Part shown: in pieces, positions 7,154-14,583 of the stretch
Layout of the letters: every line of letters starts with the position of its first letter
How positions within the stretch are numbered: the first letter of the stretch is position 1
From: Pseudomonadota bacterium
GTDB lineage: Bacteria; Myxococcota_A; Polyangia; Polyangiales; Polyangiaceae
Direction: 5' to 3'
NCBI GenBank assembly: GCA_023431345.1
Contig: JAEYWK010000013.1
Location: forward strand, 1-31,369
DNA: 31,369 nt
Position numbers and translations under genes: made by a program
The notes under the pieces: model-generated
What the model saw: the letters and a program-made list of their open reading frames with translations, nothing else
Told to the model about the DNA's origin: nothing
The model's database searches: none

Positions 7154-8224
7154 ATGACGATGGCCAAGGTGCGGAGGGCGCTGATCACCGGCATTACCGG
7201 TCAAGACGGGTCCTACTTGATGGATCTGCTGCTGGCAAAGGGCTACGAAGTGCACGGCATCGTCCGCCACAGCAGCTCCTTCAACCGCGCCCGTATCGAG
7301 CACGCCTACGCGGACCCGGAGCTCTTCGAGAAGCGCCTGTTCTTGCACTATGGCGACATGCTCGACGGCGTCGGGCTCGCTCGCTTGGTCGAGCGCGTCG
7401 CGCCGGACGAGATCTACAACCTGGCCGCCCAGAGCCACGTGAAGGTGTCGTTTCAGCTGCCGGAGTACACGACGCAGGTAGACGCGGTCGGCGCGCTGCG
7501 CCTCCTCGAAGCCCTCCGTGAAACGGGCGTGACGTCGCGCTACTACCAGGCGTCGACGAGCGAGCTCTACGGCAAGGTGCAGGCGGTGCCACAGAACGAG
7601 CAGACGCCGTTCTACCCGCGCAGCCCTTATGCGGTCGCCAAGCTTTACGCCTACTGGCTCGCCATCAACTACCGCGAGGCCTACGGGATCTATGCCGTCA
7701 ACGGCATCCTCTTCAATCACGAGTCCCCCCGCCGCGGGGAGAATTTCGTGACGCGCAAGATCACGCTCGGCGCCGCGAAGATCAAGCTCGGCCTGCTCGA
7801 CACACTGCTGCTGGGCAACCTCGACGCCAAGCGCGACTGGGGTTATGCGCCCGAGTACGTGGAGGGCATGTGGCGTACCCTCCAGCCGGAAAGCGCGGCT
7901 GACTACGTGCTCGCCACCGGTGAGACGCACACCGTGCGCGAGTTCGCGACCCTGGCCTTCCAGACGCTCGGCATCCAGCTCGAGTGGCGCGGCGAGGGCG
8001 CCGAAGAGGCCGGCTACGACGCGGCCAGCGGAGCCCGCCGCGTCGCCATCGATCCGGCGTTTTACAGGCCGACGGAGGTCGACCTGTTGCTGGGAGATCC
8101 GACGCTCGCCAAGCGCCAGCTAGGCTGGGAGCCCAAGACCAAGTTCGAGGACCTTTGCCGTTTGATGGCCAAGGCCGACCTCGAGCTGATCAGCCGCGAA
8201 GCCAAGGGCAAGCGCGCATTTTGA
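7154..8224 (+). CDS. gmd: GDP-mannose 4,6-dehydratase
   Basis: Converts GDP-D-mannose to GDP-4-keto-6-deoxy-D-mannose with NADP as internal cofactor. This short-chain dehydrogenase has the N-terminal nucleotide loop GITGQDG, the GMD-typical HGIVRHSSSFN, the STSELYG serine/threonine segment, the catalytic Tyr159-x3-Lys163 pair in YAVAKLYAYW, and the hallmark NHESPRRGENFVTRKI; RDWGYAPEYVEGMW and the ending PTEVDLLLGDP complete the fold. It is 356 aa, normal for the family. The start is ambiguous: ATGs at 7139, 7154 and 7160 are all in frame without a clear ribosome binding site. It faces, tail to tail, an aminotransferase likely to use its product. Its stop codon sits inside a strong hairpin. 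Confidence 0.96.
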   Translation: MTMAKVRRALITGITGQDGSYLMDLLLAKGYEVHGIVRHSSSFNRARIEHAYADPELFEKRLFLHYGDMLDGVGLARLVERVAPDEIYNLAAQSHVKVSFQLPEYTTQVDAVGALRLLEALRETGVTSRYYQASTSELYGKVQAVPQNEQTPFYPRSPYAVAKLYAYWLAINYREAYGIYAVNGILFNHESPRRGENFVTRKITLGAAKIKLGLLDTLLLGNLDAKRDWGYAPEYVEGMWRTLQPESAADYVLATGETHTVREFATLAFQTLGIQLEWRGEGAEEAGYDAASGARRVAIDPAFYRPTEVDLLLGDPTLAKRQLGWEPKTKFEDLCRLMAKADLELISREAKGKRAF

Positions 8225-8251
8225 GGCGCCTCCTGCGCGAGGCGCCTCAAA
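8220..8251. terminator. Perfect 13-bp hairpin between convergent genes, likely bidirectional terminator
   Basis: Bases 8220-8232 (TTTGAGGCGCCTC) pair perfectly with 8239-8251 (GAGGCGCCTCAAA) around a 6-nt loop. The stem ends in A/T pairs that supply a short T run on each strand. It lies between the dehydratase (plus) and the aminotransferase (minus, ending 8267) and includes the dehydratase stop codon (8222-8224). Position and symmetry fit termination in both directions, although there is no extended U tract. Confidence 0.6.
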
Positions 8252-8266
8252 GCTGGCTCGCGCTGC

Positions 8267-9394
8267 TCAGCGACGTAGAGCGAGCAGCGCGCCGACGACG
8301 CGCTCGATTTGCGGTCGCGTAAGACCGGAGCCGGAAGGCAGGTACAAGCCTTTGCGCGAGAGGTCGTCCGTCACCGGATATGCGCCGCTCACGTCCACCC
8401 CATAGTTGGCGAGCGCGGGCTGACGGTGCATCGAGATGAAGAACGGGCGCGTCTCGATCTTGGCCGCGGCCAGCCCTTGCATCACTTCATCACGCGTGAG
8501 ACCGAAGTCGTCTTCGATCAGGATGCTGTACATCCAATACGAGCTGAGCGTGTAGTCGGCTTCGGGTGGAGTCGTAACGCCGCGCTCCCCCCGCAGCAGC
8601 TCGTTGTATGCTTGCGCGTTGGCGCGGCGCGCAGCCAGGAACTGGTCCGCGCGCTCGAGTTGGCCGAGCCCGAACGCCGCGAGCAAGTTCGGCATGCGGT
8701 AGTTGAAGCCCACGTCCTCGTGCAGGTAGCGACGCGGCCCTGAGCGCGGAAAGCACAAGTTCTTGTAGTAGCGGAGGCGCGCGTTCAGCTCCGGATCGCT
8801 CGTCACGACCATGCCCCCCTCACCGGTGGTGATCAGCTTGTTCGCGAAGAAGCTGAAGCACGCCATCTTGCCGAGCGCGCCGCAGCGCTTGCCGCGGTAT
8901 TCGGAGCCGATGGCCTCCGCGGCGTCTTCGATCACCATGACGTCGCGGCCCGCCGTCGCTTGCGCGAGCGCGTCCATGTCGCACGCGTGGCCGTACACGT
9001 GCACGGGCAGCAGCACCTTGGTGCGCGCCGTCACCTTCCGCGCGACCTGGGCCGGGTCCAGGTTCCAGGTCGCAGGGTCGGCGTCGACCAGCACCGGCAG
9101 CGCGCCCGTCTGGCAGATCGCGGTCGCGGTCGCGATCATGGTGAAGGCGGGGATGATCACCTCGTCGCCAGGCCCGACGCCAGCCGCGACGAGCGCCAGG
9201 TGCAGCGCGGCCGTGCCGGAGGTGGTGGTGACAGCGCTGGAGACGCCCAGGTAGTCGGCGAAGGCTCTCTCGAGCTTGTCCACGTAGCCGCCGCTCGACG
9301 AGATCCAGCCCGTCTTGATGGCGTCGGTCACGTACTCGAGCTCGCGCCCGGAGATGACAGGCTCACACACCGCGATCTGCGAAAGTTCGTTCAC
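8267..9394 (-). CDS. DegT/DnrJ/EryC1 aminotransferase, probable GDP-perosamine synthase
   Basis: PLP-dependent sugar aminotransferase of 375 aa. The PLP lysine is K186 in SFFANKLITTGEGGM, a motif typical of perosamine synthases (RfbE/Per), which transaminate GDP-4-keto-6-deoxymannose at C4 using glutamate. Other family signatures are SGTAALHLAL, DEVIIPAFTMIATA, VHVYGHACDMD, VIEDAAEAIG and GFNYRMPNLLAAFG. The GTG start at 9394 overlaps the stop of the cupin gene (GTGA, 9391-9394), so translation is probably coupled. Substrate assignment is an inference from the motif and from the neighbouring dehydratase; a 4-amino-4,6-dideoxy sugar on another nucleotide remains possible. Confidence 0.9.
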   Translation of the reverse strand: MNELSQIAVCEPVISGRELEYVTDAIKTGWISSSGGYVDKLERAFADYLGVSSAVTTTSGTAALHLALVAAGVGPGDEVIIPAFTMIATATAICQTGALPVLVDADPATWNLDPAQVARKVTARTKVLLPVHVYGHACDMDALAQATAGRDVMVIEDAAEAIGSEYRGKRCGALGKMACFSFFANKLITTGEGGMVVTSDPELNARLRYYKNLCFPRSGPRRYLHEDVGFNYRMPNLLAAFGLGQLERADQFLAARRANAQAYNELLRGERGVTTPPEADYTLSSYWMYSILIEDDFGLTRDEVMQGLAAAKIETRPFFISMHRQPALANYGVDVSGAYPVTDDLSRKGLYLPSGSGLTRPQIERVVGALLALRR

Positions 9395-9807
9395 GGGTTC
9401 CAAACCACCTTGTCTTTTTCTTTGCTGAGGTACGGCCCCTGCTTCACTTCCACGATTTGGCAGGGCTCGAGCACCTCGAAGCCGTGCCCGCCGGAGACCA
9501 GCAGGATCATGTCTCCCGCCGCGAGGTCCGACGTCGCGAGCGGGTCGCGAGTGCTGGCGTCGTAGAGCGTCACGCGCAGCTTGCCGGCCGTGAGCAGGAT
9601 GAACTCTTGCCCGCTCGGCACCGTGACTTCGGTGCGCAGGTGCGCGTGCGAGGGGATGATCTCGCCGCCATCGTATTTCGAGACGCCGAGCTGCAAGGGG
9701 TTCTGCGGGTCGGTGATGAAGTTGTACTTCTTCTCCGGCTTCGCGTCCGCGCGGATGATGATCGCGAGGAGCTGGTCGCCGTGGGTGATGCGCTCGAGAC
9801 CGTGCAC
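9391..9807 (-). CDS. Cupin-domain protein of the sugar cluster, 138 aa
   Basis: Single-domain cupin with the strand-rich pattern expected of a double-stranded beta-helix. Likely metal ligands lie in PSHAHLRTEVT and in the second motif LLVSGGHGFEV. Sequences with this layout (FITDPQNPLQLGV ... VEVKQGPYLSKEKDKVVW) are familiar from O-antigen and capsule clusters; whether they are epimerases, isomerases or binding proteins is not settled. GTG start at 9807 with a good AAGGAG site five bases upstream. It is translationally coupled to the aminotransferase that follows and 26 bp after the methyltransferase. The coupling argues for a role on the same sugar nucleotide. Confidence 0.85.
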   Translation of the reverse strand: MHGLERITHGDQLLAIIIRADAKPEKKYNFITDPQNPLQLGVSKYDGGEIIPSHAHLRTEVTVPSGQEFILLTAGKLRVTLYDASTRDPLATSDLAAGDMILLVSGGHGFEVLEPCQIVEVKQGPYLSKEKDKVVWNP

Positions 9808-9833
9808 TTTGACTCCTTCCGGATCGTGGCGAG

Positions 9834-10634
9834 CTACACGCCCCGAGCCACGAACAAGACATTCCAGGTATCGAAACCGAGCTCAGCGCCGGTCCCGAAC
9901 TCACAAGCACGCTCGAAGCGCAACCCGACGGCGTCGAGCAGCTGCTGAACTTCGGGCACGAAAAGGTAGCGCATGCGGTGCGTCTCGTGCAGCACTTGGG
10001 TGCGGCCGCTGCCGTGCTCCGCGATCATGATCTGGTAGTTGACGTCGACCAGGTTCTGGTTCGGATGCAGCACCGGCTCGGCGAGCCGCGTCACGTCGTA
10101 GCCTTCGCCCTTCAGCCGTTTGACTCGCACCACGGGGCGATCGGTGAGCACGGTCGGCCCGTACCAGGCGTCGAACAGCACGAGCCCCCCCGGCTGCACG
10201 TGCTCGCGCAGCGTGCTGAGCGCGGCCAGCAGGTCGGCGTTGCTCGCTTGGTAGCTCATCACGTGAAACAGCGAGACCACGACGTCGAAGCGCTCGCCCA
10301 ACCGGACGCTGCGGACGTCGCCTGGGGCGAAGCGGGGCGCGCGCTGGCCCCTGGCCTGACGAAGGCCGCGCTCGGCCTCCGCGACGGCCAGCATGTCGGC
10401 GGAGATATCGATGCCCACCACCTCGTAGCCGCGGTCCGCCAGCAGGAAGTCGTGGCGTCCGGTCCCGCAACCGAGGTCCAGCACGCTCTTGCTGCTGGGG
10501 CGCTCGCGCTCAATCAACGATGCGATGTAGGCGACCTCGGCGGCGTAGTCTTTATCGCGATAGAGGAGGTCGTAGTACTGGGAATAGGCGCCAAATACGG
10601 ACAAGCAAAGACCCTTGGGCTCGAGGCGGGTCAC
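9834..10634 (-). CDS. Class I SAM-dependent methyltransferase
   Basis: Rossmann-type methyltransferase of about 266 aa. Motif I is VLDLGCGTGRHDFLLA, followed by the acidic ribose-binding strand YEVVGIDIS, motif II region GERFDVVVSLFHVMSY and GGLVLFDAWYG. The N-terminal FGAYSQYYDLLYRDKDY is common in sugar or small-molecule methyltransferases. The C-terminal part is beta-rich and presumably binds the acceptor. Start is unsure: GTG 10634 has almost no ribosome binding site, while TTG 10604 follows AAGGG with good spacing and gives 256 aa. First gene of the minus-strand set methyltransferase-cupin-aminotransferase, so it probably methylates the resulting amino sugar or the growing glycan. Confidence 0.87.
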   Translation of the reverse strand: MTRLEPKGLCLSVFGAYSQYYDLLYRDKDYAAEVAYIASLIERERPSSKSVLDLGCGTGRHDFLLADRGYEVVGIDISADMLAVAEAERGLRQARGQRAPRFAPGDVRSVRLGERFDVVVSLFHVMSYQASNADLLAALSTLREHVQPGGLVLFDAWYGPTVLTDRPVVRVKRLKGEGYDVTRLAEPVLHPNQNLVDVNYQIMIAEHGSGRTQVLHETHRMRYLFVPEVQQLLDAVGLRFERACEFGTGAELGFDTWNVLFVARGV

Positions 10635-10743
10635 CTTAGCCCGGACCGGGCGGGCCGGCCATCGCTCCGCCGTGGAAGCTTGCTCGGCGCCCTCGAAGCC
10701 CTATTTCAGCGCGGGCGCGGCCGTGTTCTGACCTCGCCCCGAC

Positions 10744-11841
10744 ATGTCTGCCAACGGAGAGAGCGCTCTGCCGCTCGGGGTCATCGTCCACCCCTACTTT
10801 TGGGACTTCGAGAAGTACCCCTACCGCGGCATCGATCGCTACAACGAGGAGCTGATCAAGGGTCTGCGGCGACTGGGCGAGGAGCTCGAAATTTACGACT
10901 CCGGTTACGTGCACACGCACGCCGAAGGCATCCTGAAAGAAATCGCCTTCCCGTTCCGCTTCGCTCCCAAACGAGCGCGCTGCTTCTTCGCCGTGCACGC
11001 GATGAGCGGCAAGTGGGCCATCTTGTTCGGCAAGAAGCCGGTCGTCACCATCATTCAAGACATGCTGCCCTTCGCGTATGGCGAGGGTCAGTACGACTGG
11101 GCGGTAAAGTATTTCTTCAAGCGTCGCAGCATCGAGCTGGCTTGCAAGAAGAGCGATCGCTTGATCGTGGCCTACCCGTCGACCAAACAAGAGGTGGTCG
11201 AGCGCTTCGGCATCGACCCGGACAAGGTCGTGGTGGTGCCGTACGGCATCGATCACGACCGCTTCAAGCCCGTCGCCGTCGAGCGCAACGAGCCGCGTCG
11301 CATCTTCTTCTTGGGTGAAGCCGTGCGCGCCAAGGGTGCCGACACGGTGCTGCGTGCGTTCAAGATCCTGCGCGAGCGGGTGCCGAACGTAGAGCTCAAG
11401 ATGGGCAGCCGCGGGCGCGAGCTCGACATGTTGAAGCGGCTGTCGACGGAGCTCGGCATCGACGATCGGGCCGAGTTCCTGGGACGAATTCCCGATGAAG
11501 AGCTGCCGGGTCGCTACCAGAGCGCGGACGTTTTCGTGTTCCCTTCGCGCCACGGCTTCGGCCTGCCCACGATCGAGGCCATGGCCTGTGGCATCCCCAC
11601 CGTCTCGGGCAAGATCTTCGACGCCATCGATTTCGTGGGCGACGCAGGGCTGCTCGCGGATCCGAACCGCCCCGAAGAAGTCGCGAGTCAGCTCGAGCGC
11701 CTGCTCACCGACGACGCGCTGTGGCAGACGTACCGGGAGCGCGGGCTGGCGCGCGCCGCGCAGTTCTCGTGGGACCGCATGGCCAAGGAGACGCTCGAGG
11801 TGTGCAACGACGCGGTGCGTGCTCGCGCCGAGCGTCGCTGA
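10744..11841 (+). CDS. Glycosyltransferase family 4 (GT-B fold)
   Basis: A 365-aa retaining-type glycosyltransferase, expected to move a sugar from a nucleotide donor onto a lipid-linked or growing glycan at the cytoplasmic membrane face. The N-terminal acceptor half starts LPLGVIVHPYFWDFEKYPYRG; the donor half has VVVVPYGIDHDRFKPV, RRIFFLGEAVRAKGADTVLRA and the C-terminal motif SRHGFGLPTIEAMACGIPTV. The usual EX7E pair is altered: the first glutamate is histidine here, while the second is kept. There is no membrane helix. It is divergent from the methyltransferase operon across about 110 bp, and the flippase-like gene follows after 16 bp. ATG 10744 lacks an obvious ribosome binding site. Confidence 0.9.
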   Translation: MSANGESALPLGVIVHPYFWDFEKYPYRGIDRYNEELIKGLRRLGEELEIYDSGYVHTHAEGILKEIAFPFRFAPKRARCFFAVHAMSGKWAILFGKKPVVTIIQDMLPFAYGEGQYDWAVKYFFKRRSIELACKKSDRLIVAYPSTKQEVVERFGIDPDKVVVVPYGIDHDRFKPVAVERNEPRRIFFLGEAVRAKGADTVLRAFKILRERVPNVELKMGSRGRELDMLKRLSTELGIDDRAEFLGRIPDEELPGRYQSADVFVFPSRHGFGLPTIEAMACGIPTVSGKIFDAIDFVGDAGLLADPNRPEEVASQLERLLTDDALWQTYRERGLARAAQFSWDRMAKETLEVCNDAVRARAERR

Positions 11842-11857
11842 ACGACGCGAGGCCGTC

Positions 11858-12841
11858 ATGAGGTCGAGGAAGGTCGTCTCACTCGTCGCCGCTCTCCTCG
11901 CGACGCTGGTCATCGGTTATTTCGTGCTCGCGGAGCTGAAATGGGCCGACCTCGTGGCGCTGAGCAAGCAGGGCAAGCCTGGCTATCTCGCGCTCGGCTT
12001 CGCTGCCTACTTCGCGGCCAACGTGCTGCGCGCCCGGCGCTTCCGCGCGCTCACGGGTGACCAAATTCCGGCCGGCACGTTCTTGCGCACCGTCATCATT
12101 CAAAACCTGCTCAATACGTTCCTGCCGCTGCGCGCCGGCGAGGCATCGTACCTGTACATGGTCCACAAGAGTGGCAGCGTGAAGCCCGGCGACAACGTCG
12201 GCTCCCTGCTCGGGGCGCGCGTGCTCGACCTGCTGGCGGCGCTCGTCATTCCGGTGCTGGCGCTGCCGCTGTCCAGCGCTTCGACGCTGCGGGGCGTGCC
12301 GCTCGGCTACCTCGCGCTCCTGCCACTAGTCGGCGCGCTGCTGCTGCTCCTGGCGATCCGGCATGCCGAAGCGCTGGCCGCGTTCATCGCGCTGCGCGCG
12401 CGTACGGGACGAGCTTGGCTGAACCGCGCGCTCAACCTCGCCAGCGACGTGCTGCGCTCCCTCGCCAAGCTGCGGAGCGGCAGGCTGCTCGGTCGGGTGC
12501 TGGCGCTCACCATTTCGTGCTGGTTGCTAATCTACGTGTGCGGCTACTTCACCTTGGTCGGCGTCGGCCTGAGACTGCCCGTGTTCGACTGCGTGTTCGC
12601 CTACAGCTTCCCTGTCGTCGTGTCGATGCTGCCCATCTACATGCTGGGCGGCTTCGGCGTGTTCGAGGGCTCGATCGGCGTGGGCCTCAACTTGGTGGGA
12701 GTACCGCTCAGCACCGCCCTCGCAGCCGCGCTCGCGCTGCACGTCGCCGAGCTGATGTTCATCTTGATCCCTGCGCCGCTGACGCTGCTGCCGCGGCTGT
12801 GGCCGCGCGCGACCCCCCCCGGTCGCGTCAGCGCGGGATGA
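11858..12841 (+). CDS. Flippase-like integral membrane protein (LPG_synthase_TM family)
   Basis: A 327-aa multi-pass protein with about eight hydrophobic helices. Family signatures are the polar loop NTFLPLRAGEASYLYMV after the second or third helix and the late motif LGGFGVFEGSIGVGL. It corresponds to the membrane domain of lysylphosphatidylglycerol synthases (MprF N-terminal part) without the catalytic synthase domain. Stand-alone members are common in surface-polysaccharide clusters and are suspected of moving or regulating lipid-linked intermediates; this is not proven. Start ATG 11858 has GCGAGG five bases upstream; an open frame reaches further upstream but overlaps the GT4 gene. Its last 14 bases overlap the end of the convergent GT-C gene. 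A second member lies at 20475-21488. Confidence 0.88.
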   Translation: MRSRKVVSLVAALLATLVIGYFVLAELKWADLVALSKQGKPGYLALGFAAYFAANVLRARRFRALTGDQIPAGTFLRTVIIQNLLNTFLPLRAGEASYLYMVHKSGSVKPGDNVGSLLGARVLDLLAALVIPVLALPLSSASTLRGVPLGYLALLPLVGALLLLLAIRHAEALAAFIALRARTGRAWLNRALNLASDVLRSLAKLRSGRLLGRVLALTISCWLLIYVCGYFTLVGVGLRLPVFDCVFAYSFPVVVSMLPIYMLGGFGVFEGSIGVGLNLVGVPLSTALAAALALHVAELMFILIPAPLTLLPRLWPRATPPGRVSAG

Positions 12842-14309
12842 CCTTGCCGCGCGGGGCGCGGCAACGCTCTGGCAGCTTGTCGTCGACGTTCAGCTTCAGG
12901 GCGCCGGGCGCCTTCACCACCACCGCGCAGCCGGAGCGGACGAGGTCTGTCAGCTCAGGGCCGCGGTACTTGGTCGCGTCACGCAGGATATAGGCGTGCT
13001 TCTTCTTATTCCCGATTCGGGTAAAGCGAACGCCCTCTTGAATGTTCGGGAGGCGCCCATCGTGAGCGACGTCGGACTGGACCAGGTACTTCGGCTGTAG
13101 GAAGACCCCATAAGTGGTGTTCAAACCGCGAACGTTGCGGGCGTCCTCGATGATCGGGAGGTTGCGACGAAAAGCGTCGTTCAAGATGCGGGCCATGCGC
13201 GGTTGCGTGACGAGCGGGTGCTCCGCCAGGTGCTCGCGCTCCGACCGATAGACGATGAGCCCCAGCATCGCACACCAGCAGAAGGTCAACGGCCCGGGAG
13301 CTCTCGCCACCGCGCGGCGCAGGCCCTCTAGCGGCCGCCAGTGAACCTGGGCCAGCGTGCGCGACAGCGACTCGGCCACGAAGACGGCCGCGCCCACCAC
13401 CATCACACCCATGACCGGCGCCATGTAGCGCGGCTTCGCCGACTGCCACACGGTCAACGGATCGATGCGGCGCACCAAGAAGGTGAGGAAGAAAATGAAG
13501 CCGACCGGCAGGATCAGCAGCAAGCGACGGCGCTTGTCGGGGTGGCCCACGTGGTAGAGCGCTCCCGTCAGCCACGTCCAGAACAGCACCTGCCCCGCTG
13601 GCTCCAGCTTTCGGAAGCGATCGAGCAGGCCGAAGAATGTGGTGGGAGGGTAGTAACCGTGCTTCACCTGGACGACGGCGAGGCGGTGCGGGTAGTCCGT
13701 GAACAGTCGGAAACCGAGCGTCTCGAGCGCGCCGTAGCCCGCCATCAGGGCGGCAAAAAGCAAGGCTTCTTTGAAATTGCGCCGGCTGAGGAGCACGGCA
13801 AGGCCAGCGCCCGGAAGCAGCAGCGCGCACGACTCCTTCATCGCGTAGGCCCAGCAGCATGAAAGCGCCATGCCGACCAACCAACGCCGACGCACAGGCC
13901 CCTCGGCTTCGTGAAAACGCACCAGGCAATAACCTGCGATGGCTACCGCCGCCCCCGCCATCCCGTCCGGCAACAGCTGCGAGGCGGTGCGGTTCATGGC
14001 CGTCGACAGGGACATGAACGACGCCGCGAGCACCCCAGCCGTGCGCCCGGAGAGCCGGCGGCACGCCAGGTAGACGAACAACGTCTGCAGCGTGAACATT
14101 GCTAGCGGCAGCACGTGAAAGGACCGTGTCGCCGTGCCGAACAGCCGCTGCACCAAGTGCGTGGGAGCGATCACGCCCAGCCGAGCCATGTGATGGCTCC
14201 AAGTCTCGTGAGAAAAATCGTTCGCGTAAGACCACTGACGAGCGAAGTGCCACTTCGCCGCCGCGTCCCAGTACACCTCGATGGGACGCAGCCACAGCAA
14301 GCGCACCAC
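12828..14309 (-). CDS. GT-C (GT39/ArnT-like) membrane glycosyltransferase, main part of a frameshifted gene
   Basis: Multi-pass protein of 493 aa from GTG 14309 with roughly ten helices and a C-terminal soluble region. It is clearly paralogous to 17728-19365 along its whole length (shared ETLGFRLFTDY / ETLGFRLLTDY, FFLTFLVR, RRNLPI, YGVFLQPKYL / YGVYLNEAQI). Such enzymes use polyprenyl-phosphate sugars outside the membrane. The chosen start is artificial: in-frame codons upstream of it still encode membrane helix (LLTLCLVVRLL) until a TGA at 14337-14339, and the true N-terminus continues in another frame (14329-14466). The acidic motif of the first outer loop is YWDAAA here against YYDDEV in the paralogue, so one conserved acid pair is lost. 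Either a sequence error or a decaying copy. Confidence 0.85.
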   Translation of the reverse strand: MVRLLWLRPIEVYWDAAAKWHFARQWSYANDFSHETWSHHMARLGVIAPTHLVQRLFGTATRSFHVLPLAMFTLQTLFVYLACRRLSGRTAGVLAASFMSLSTAMNRTASQLLPDGMAGAAVAIAGYCLVRFHEAEGPVRRRWLVGMALSCCWAYAMKESCALLLPGAGLAVLLSRRNFKEALLFAALMAGYGALETLGFRLFTDYPHRLAVVQVKHGYYPPTTFFGLLDRFRKLEPAGQVLFWTWLTGALYHVGHPDKRRRLLLILPVGFIFFLTFLVRRIDPLTVWQSAKPRYMAPVMGVMVVGAAVFVAESLSRTLAQVHWRPLEGLRRAVARAPGPLTFCWCAMLGLIVYRSEREHLAEHPLVTQPRMARILNDAFRRNLPIIEDARNVRGLNTTYGVFLQPKYLVQSDVAHDGRLPNIQEGVRFTRIGNKKKHAYILRDATKYRGPELTDLVRSGCAVVVKAPGALKLNVDDKLPERCRAPRGKVIPR

Positions 14310-14328
14310 GAGGCACAGAGTCAGTAAC

Positions 14329-14466
14329 GACGATGATCAGCGCTTCGTCGAGCTCGACGGCGCGAAGGCGCGCCAGCAGGGCCGTTGCCAGAGAACCTGG
14401 CCGAGCCTGGGTCGCGCGCTCACCGGGCGCGGACCCAGGCTCGCCGCTGGATGCGCCAGTAGGCAT
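14329..14466 (-). pseudogene. Displaced N-terminal segment of the GT-C gene at 12828-14309
   Basis: From ATG 14466 this frame encodes 46 residues ending ARLRAVELDEALIIV, matching VARIDLNEVALVLS of the paralogue at 17728. Skipping a single base (14328 on the minus strand, or an equivalent position between 14310 and 14336) joins it to LLTLCLVVRLLWLRPIE. The join aligns without gaps to the paralogue's first membrane helix, and the corrected gene has 545 codons, as does the intact paralogue. Past the junction this frame runs on to 13006 but loses all resemblance to the family. Confidence 0.75.
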
Positions 14467-14583
14467 TCAGCCCCGACCTAGCAGGTGCCCGGACCATCGG
14501 GCGACTGGTTGTCCGACTTTCGTGGGCTTCCTTCAGCTATTGAGTCTGACGGACACAGCCGCCCGGCGGCGGGAAAGCTCGAC

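Noticed and set aside
7019..7930. Long upstream extension of the 6533-7018 minus-strand frame (465 aa in total)
   Set aside because: The extension runs antisense through the clear GDP-mannose dehydratase gene, and ATG 7018 has a good ribosome binding site.
10680..10707. TTGCTC and TATTTC with a 16-bp spacer upstream of the GT4 gene, a possible sigma-70 promoter
   Set aside because: The match is weak and expected by chance in a region this size; it was not listed as a feature.
14310..14340. Programmed ribosomal frameshift in the GT-C gene
   Set aside because: There is no slippery heptamer, homopolymer run, internal Shine-Dalgarno or obvious downstream pseudoknot; error or mutation is simpler.
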